A stretch of 46,957 bases of DNA, from contig NZ_WOTB01000026.1 of the NCBI RefSeq assembly GCF_011516835.1, forward strand, positions 1 through 46,957. Reading direction: 5' to 3'. Under the pieces are notes generated by a model. It saw only the letters and a program-made list of their open reading frames with translations, did not search any database and was not told the origin of the DNA. The stretch's first letter is position 1. Each line of letters starts with the position of its first letter. The stretch is from Acetobacter musti (GTDB taxonomy: Bacteria > Pseudomonadota > Alphaproteobacteria > Acetobacterales > Acetobacteraceae). Made by a program: the position numbers and the translations under genes. Shown here piece after piece: positions 43,323 to 46,957 of this stretch.

Positions 43323-43730
43323 ATGAGCGCGCAGGCAATGACCGGATCCGAAAATACCTCTGCTGCTGTGCAGGCAAAAGCCAGACCGGCTCGTGAGCTT
43401 CCGCCAGTGGTTACTCTTTCCGATGCTGCCGCAGACAGGCTGCGCGGCCTTTATCAGGACGCACACGCCGGCCAGTTGCTCCGGATTTCCGTGACGACAA
43501 AAGGCTGTTCAGGCAAGGCGTACGATATGAACTTCGTCGCTGAACCCGGCGAACCTGGCGATGAGCGCGTAACAGATAAGGGGGTGACGGTTCTTATCGA
43601 CCGTAAAGCCGTCCTGTTCCTTATCGGTTCGGAAATGGATTATCAGAGTAGCGAGCTTGAAGCTGGCTTCGTGTTCAGTAATCCGAACGAAAAGGGACGC
43701 TGTGGCTGCGGAATGAGCTTTCACGTCTGA
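43323..43730 (+). CDS. sufA: A-type Fe-S carrier SufA (HesB/IscA family)
   Basis: 135 residues. A-type carriers pass clusters from the scaffold to target enzymes. The conserved cysteines are in TTKGCSGKAY near residue 62 and in the C-terminal GRCGCGMSFHV. The N-terminal 30 residues are an unconserved extension. GAGGCAGGAAAAGATA precedes the ATG. It is the last gene of the suf run; no clear terminator follows its stop. Confidence 0.94.
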   Translation: MSAQAMTGSENTSAAVQAKARPARELPPVVTLSDAAADRLRGLYQDAHAGQLLRISVTTKGCSGKAYDMNFVAEPGEPGDERVTDKGVTVLIDRKAVLFLIGSEMDYQSSELEAGFVFSNPNEKGRCGCGMSFHV

Positions 43731-43925
43731 TTTTGTCATCAGGAAATTTTTGCCCGATATTTTTCGGTGCTGACCGATTTTACTGATCGCAGCGGAACTG
43801 GATATACGGGGATCTGGTCCTGGGTGATCATCCGTGTGAACCGGGACATCGCAGCATCGATAAGTCGTACGAAATCCGACCGATGCAGATGATTGCAGGT
43901 GAAGTGCTCAGGGCTTTTCCGCCAG

Positions 43926-44201
43926 CTATTCCCGCGCTTTCGTGACCTGTCTGTTATCGACCAGGGCCGCAAGTTTCGCCATTGCATTACGGGCGGTCAT
44001 AAGATCATTTTTGACACTGGTTGAAACAAACTCCCGCACATCGTCAGATGTATCTCGTCGGGAAGCAATGCGATCCACAGACAGCGACGTTCTGCTGCCA
44101 CCGGTGTGAATGCAGTTAGACAGATCGGGACGATCCTGTTGCAGGACCGAACCCCAGTGGTGTTCACTTAGCTGATAGTTTCCATGGCGTCCCAGAGCCA
44201 T
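43926..44201 (-). CDS. Possible small protein, or remnant of a decayed gene
   Basis: Between sufA and the ROK kinase gene, 437 bases (43731-44167) carry no certain gene. This 91-residue frame begins inside the end of the ROK gene and has a protein-like second half (DDVREFVSTSVKNDLMTARNAMAKLAALVDN). Just beyond its stop, a second frame of the same strand (43739-43987) also looks protein-like (FTCNHLHRSDFVRLIDAAMSRFTRM). The two overlap and could be halves of one frameshifted gene. No ribosome site supports either start. Confidence 0.3.
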   Translation of the reverse strand: MALGRHGNYQLSEHHWGSVLQQDRPDLSNCIHTGGSRTSLSVDRIASRRDTSDDVREFVSTSVKNDLMTARNAMAKLAALVDNRQVTKARE

Positions 44202-45094
44202 GCAGCACCGCGCACTCCGGAACTGTCTCCATGCAGATTTGGAAGAATCTGCGTTTCACATTGCGGCGTGATGACGTGCCGGGAAAGCAGCGACGGAATG
44301 CGTGCAAGCGTCTTGCGGAGGTTGGAAACGCCCCCGCCAAGGACAATCGCGTCGGGATCGAGAAGGTTGATCACGAGAGAGCAGGCGCGAGCCAGACGAT
44401 CGACATAGCGATCAAGAGCGGCCTGTGCGGCCTTATCGCCCTGGTCCGCGGCTTCTTCGATTCCTTCGGCGCTTCGATGTCCGGCCCCTTTCCAGTCAGC
44501 AGCCAGAGCTGGCCCGCAAAGGAAACGTTCCAGACAGCCTTCATTGCCACAGAAGCACCTGGGCATTGGGAATTCGTCGATTCGTGGCCATGGAAGCGGT
44601 GTATGGCCCCATTCTCCGGTGACATGATGCAGACCCGTCACGAGGTGCCCGTTAATGACGAGACCGCCACCCATTCCTGACCCGATAATGACCCCAAAAA
44701 CGATGCTTTTTCCTGCTGCCGCACCATCTATGGCTTCTGAAAGCGCGAAGCAGTTTGCATCATTCTCGACTCGCACAGGCCGGCCGGTAACCCCGGGCAG
44801 ATCCCGTTCGAACGGTTTACCGTTCAGCCATGTCGCGTTCGCATTCTTGACAAGTCCGTCTGCTTTATTCGTCGAGCCGGGAATACCCACCCCAAGAGGA
44901 ATATTTTTTCCGTTCCCTCCGATGCCAAGTTCACTCACGGCGAGATCAGCGAGATCGCGGATGGTCGTCAGAAGACCATTATATTCCCCGGGATTGGGAA
45001 CACGGCGCCTGAACCGGATCTGCCCTGCCTGATCGATGGCCGCCAGTTCGATCTTGGTACCGCCGACATCGACGCCCAGATGCAATTTATTCAT
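44168..45094 (-). CDS. ROK-family sugar kinase (fructokinase/glucokinase-like)
   Basis: 308 residues from ATG 45094 (MNKLHLGVDVGGTKIE); the longer frame from 45175 adds 27 poor residues. ROK kinases phosphorylate hexoses with ATP. The phosphate loop is DVGGTKIELA, the catalytic Asp lies in VENDANCFALSEA near 130, GSGMGGGLVINGHL binds nucleotide, and the ROK signature LHHVTGEWGHTPL leads into the zinc site CFCGNEGCLERFLCG. The ENDANCFALSEA wording is closest to bacterial fructokinase (Mak), but glucose or N-acetyl sugars are possible. It is divergent from tusA. Confidence 0.92.
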   Translation of the reverse strand: MNKLHLGVDVGGTKIELAAIDQAGQIRFRRRVPNPGEYNGLLTTIRDLADLAVSELGIGGNGKNIPLGVGIPGSTNKADGLVKNANATWLNGKPFERDLPGVTGRPVRVENDANCFALSEAIDGAAAGKSIVFGVIIGSGMGGGLVINGHLVTGLHHVTGEWGHTPLPWPRIDEFPMPRCFCGNEGCLERFLCGPALAADWKGAGHRSAEGIEEAADQGDKAAQAALDRYVDRLARACSLVINLLDPDAIVLGGGVSNLRKTLARIPSLLSRHVITPQCETQILPNLHGDSSGVRGAAWLWDAMETIS

Positions 45095-45194
45095 CGTTGC
45101 TCGCTCTACCCCTGCGTGTCGGCCAGCGGGACATACCCGGCCAGGATTGAAAGCCTCTCTGACTGAACGAATCACTCATGCGGACGAATATGTC

Positions 45195-45200
45195 TATAAT
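45195..45200 (+). promoter_or_regulatory. Candidate -10 box for tusA
   Basis: A perfect TATAAT lies 32 bases before the tusA GTG start, with TG a few bases upstream that may act as an extended -10 element. No good -35 box is found at the usual distance. Confidence 0.45.
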
Positions 45201-45231
45201 GGGGAGCATTTTTTGAAACGGATTGAAGCTG

Positions 45232-45483
45232 GTGAGTGAGACACTTCTGGACGTGCGGGGACTGAGCTGTCCTCTTCCGGTCCTTAAAGCCAATAAGGCA
45301 CTGCGCAGCCTGAATGCAGGTGACCATCTCCGTGTGCTGGCGACGGATCACGCGTCAGCCTCGGATTTCCGCTCCTTTTGTCGGGAAACCGGACACGAAC
45401 TGCTTGCCTTTGGTGAAGAAGGCGGAGTGTTGTCGTTCGTTATTCGTAAGAAACAGATTCATAACTCCGGTATCTCCGGATAA
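45232..45483 (+). CDS. tusA: TusA-family sulfur carrier
   Basis: 83 residues from GTG 45232 (MSETLLDVRGLSCPLPVLK); an in-frame TTG nine bases earlier is possible. TusA carries persulfide sulfur from a cysteine desulfurase to tRNA thiolation or molybdenum-cofactor pathways. The defining motif is LDVRGLSCPLPVLK with the sulfur-bearing cysteine near residue 13, followed by LRVLATDHASASDFRSFCRETGHEL. Family length is normal. It lies upstream of xseB on the same strand, 126 bases away, and that spacer holds no gene. Confidence 0.93.
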   Translation: MSETLLDVRGLSCPLPVLKANKALRSLNAGDHLRVLATDHASASDFRSFCRETGHELLAFGEEGGVLSFVIRKKQIHNSGISG

Positions 45484-45609
45484 TTGTTGTTCTGTGGTGC
45501 GGCGGCTGACAGCATCGTTTTCTTTTTTTCTGAGCCTTACATGCCTGATAATCGTGCGGACTTGGCAAAGAGCCGGTTCACGCGGTAAGGGCTGCGGCTT
45601 GATGACCGA

Positions 45610-45858
45610 ATGAGGACGCCATTGGATATGACGGGTGATATCGCCTCCCTGTCCTTCGAGGATGCTCTCGCCGAGCTCGAACGTATTGTGAAAAGCCTTG
45701 AAGGTGGTCAGCTCAGGCTGGAGGAGGCCATCACATCATACGAGCGTGGAGCTGCCCTGCGTGCTCATTGCGAGAGCAAGCTGCGTGAAGCGGAAGCCCG
45801 CGTCCAGGCGATCGTCCAGAGAGCCGACGGCTCCCTGGACGCGAAAACTTTGGATTGA
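45610..45858 (+). CDS. xseB: Exodeoxyribonuclease VII small subunit
   Basis: 82 residues. XseB joins XseA to form exonuclease VII, which trims single-stranded DNA. The family motif LSFEDALAELERIVKSLEGGQLRLEEAITSYERGAAL spans residues 14-50, followed by a helical tail (CESKLREAEARVQAI). An in-frame ATG at 45628 would give a shorter protein preceded by TGAGGACGC and is also plausible. It begins the xseB-ispA-dxs cluster common in Proteobacteria, ending 8 bases before ispA. Confidence 0.95.
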   Translation: MRTPLDMTGDIASLSFEDALAELERIVKSLEGGQLRLEEAITSYERGAALRAHCESKLREAEARVQAIVQRADGSLDAKTLD

Positions 45859-45866
45859 ATTTCGTC

Positions 45867-46817
45867 ATGACCAACTCCGGCGCAAGCCAACGTCCTGTAT
45901 TGTCCGAGCGTGAATCTGAAGCGTTGCGGGTTTCCCTGAAAGAACGTGCGGCCGCAATTGAAGAAATGCTCAGCCGGCTGATTCCAGTGTCAGATGGGCC
46001 TGAAGCAAGACTGATCAATGCCATGCGTTATGCGACGCTCGGCGGCGGGAAACGTCTCCGCGGGTATCTCGTAGCCGAAGTCGCGGCACTTTTTGGTAGT
46101 CGTGCCGGGTCTTCTTCTGAAGAAGGCGCTTACCGTGCCGCGGCCTCGGTTGAGATGCTTCATGCGTATTCTCTGGTGCATGATGATCTTCCGGCGATGG
46201 ATGACGACGATCTGCGACGTGGCCAGCCATCGACTCACCGCAAATTCGATGAGGCAACTGCGATCCTGGCAGGAGATGCCCTCCAGACGAGGGCATTCGA
46301 GGTCCTCGCAGAAGCGAAGACTCATCCGGACCCGGCAGTGCGTCTGGATCTGGTCCGGGCTCTGGCTCAGGCCTCCGGTGCAGCCGGGATGGTGGGCGGT
46401 CAGATGATCGACATGGAAGGAGAGGGGAGAACCCTGTCGCTGGATGAGGTGCGGCATCTGCACGCTCTCAAAACCGGATGTCTGATTCGTTATTCGGCAG
46501 AAGCCGGCGCTGTTCTCGGGCAGGCAACTCCTGAACAGCGTGAGCGGATCGTGATCTACGGCCGGGACATCGGAGCCGCTTTCCAGATTGCCGATGACGT
46601 ACTTGACGCGACGGCGAGCGCCGAGGAACTGGGAAAGACCGCCGGCAAGGATCTGGCAGCGGAAAAATCCACTTTCGTGGCTCTTCTCGGTATTGAAGGG
46701 GCGCAACGTGAGGCAGAAGCATTGATACAGCGCGCCTGCGGGGCACTGGACATTTTCGGAGACAGAGCTGAACGGCTGCGCGACCTGGCGCGTTACGTCG
46801 TCGAGCGCAGGAGCTGA
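45867..46817 (+). CDS. ispA: Polyprenyl synthetase (farnesyl diphosphate synthase)
   Basis: 316 residues from ATG 45867; a TTG at 45855 overlaps the xseB stop and is less likely. It condenses isopentenyl diphosphate with allylic diphosphates, mainly to farnesyl diphosphate. The first Asp-rich motif is LVHDDLPAMDDDDLRRG near residue 105, preceded by GGGKRLRGYL. The second is AFQIADDVLD near 240. GMVGGQMIDMEGEG and LHALKTGCLI are typical of the short-chain IspA type. Geranylgeranyl product cannot be excluded from sequence alone. It lies between xseB and dxs. Confidence 0.94.
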   Translation: MTNSGASQRPVLSERESEALRVSLKERAAAIEEMLSRLIPVSDGPEARLINAMRYATLGGGKRLRGYLVAEVAALFGSRAGSSSEEGAYRAAASVEMLHAYSLVHDDLPAMDDDDLRRGQPSTHRKFDEATAILAGDALQTRAFEVLAEAKTHPDPAVRLDLVRALAQASGAAGMVGGQMIDMEGEGRTLSLDEVRHLHALKTGCLIRYSAEAGAVLGQATPEQRERIVIYGRDIGAAFQIADDVLDATASAEELGKTAGKDLAAEKSTFVALLGIEGAQREAEALIQRACGALDIFGDRAERLRDLARYVVERRS

Positions 46818-46822
46818 TTTCT

Positions 46823-46957
46823 ATGAGCGAACCGTCGGGGTCATGCCCTTCCCGGGGCCGTTTTCCGTTACTGGACCGGGTAGAGTATCCGTCTGATTTA
46901 CGGAATTTGTCGACGGAGCAGCTGAAGCAGGTTGCGGACGAGCTTCGTGCTGAGACG
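46823..46957 (+). CDS. dxs: 1-deoxy-D-xylulose-5-phosphate synthase, N-terminal part (cut by window edge)
   Basis: The 45 residues visible from ATG 46823 include PLLDRVEYPSDLRNLSTEQLKQVADELRAE, the usual Dxs beginning. Dxs makes deoxyxylulose 5-phosphate from pyruvate and glyceraldehyde 3-phosphate with thiamine diphosphate, starting the MEP isoprenoid route. It starts five bases after ispA, with GCAGGAGC as its ribosome site, so the two are cotranscribed. The rest lies outside the window. Confidence 0.92.
   Translation, partial: MSEPSGSCPSRGRFPLLDRVEYPSDLRNLSTEQLKQVADELRAET

Noticed and set aside
45990..46706. 238-residue open frame on the minus strand
   Set aside because: Antisense to ispA; no domain or ribosome site.

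Overview
The window looks like chromosomal DNA of an alphaproteobacterium, most likely an acetic acid bacterium (Acetobacteraceae). Support comes from a C4-pathway 5-aminolevulinate synthase, an NAD-type isocitrate dehydrogenase, the orders thrC/M16 peptidase/pmbA and hisZ-purA, a suf-only Fe-S operon with an Rrf2 regulator, and a tRNA-Arg(CCU) gene split by a group I intron, an arrangement known in Alphaproteobacteria. Genus and species cannot be fixed from sequence reading alone. There is no CRISPR array, rRNA or prophage. The only mobile-element trace is the tail of an IS5-like transposase at the left edge.

Layout. 1-1100: transposase tail abutting a secreted protein of unknown function. 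1344-7450: pheS, pheT, hisZ, purA. 7554-9988: a kinase-fold protein without catalytic residues, overlapped by a small membrane protein. 10063-21622 (minus strand): a Tim44-like secreted protein, pmbA, an M16 peptidase, thrC, a royal-jelly/yellow-family secreted protein, a short Hsp70, a degenerate EAL protein, NAD-isocitrate dehydrogenase and aminopeptidase P. 21785-24016: two small exported proteins, a divergent aquaporin, and a 52-residue proline-rich protein. 24151-24460: the split tRNA-Arg gene. 24875-29305 (minus strand): a transketolase-like gene, gap and pgk. 29556-36820: a lipoprotein, hemA, a small exported protein, a DUF445 membrane protein and a divergent PEP carboxylase homologue. 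36976-43730: regulator-sufBCDSUTA, with an IscR-type palindrome just upstream. 44168-46957: ROK sugar kinase, tusA, xseB, ispA and the start of dxs.

How the genes fit together. Most are housekeeping: two aminoacyl-tRNA synthetase subunits, histidine and purine synthesis, threonine synthesis, glycolysis, the TCA cycle, tetrapyrrole synthesis, Fe-S assembly and isoprenoid precursor synthesis. The suf genes are tightly packed, with four coding overlaps, and appear to be one operon controlled by the first gene's product through the palindrome at 36922-36936. xseB, ispA and dxs form the usual isoprenoid cluster.

The strongest unusual feature is the 233-nt group I intron in the anticodon loop of tRNA-Arg(CCU); its conserved core elements can be read directly. 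A second theme is a set of enzyme-family proteins lacking expected active-site residues: the pseudokinase, the EAL protein, the transketolase-like protein, the PEP carboxylase-like protein and an aquaporin without normal NPA motifs. Several intergenic gaps carry long perfect inverted repeats, listed separately. I see no clear, wholly new multi-gene system.
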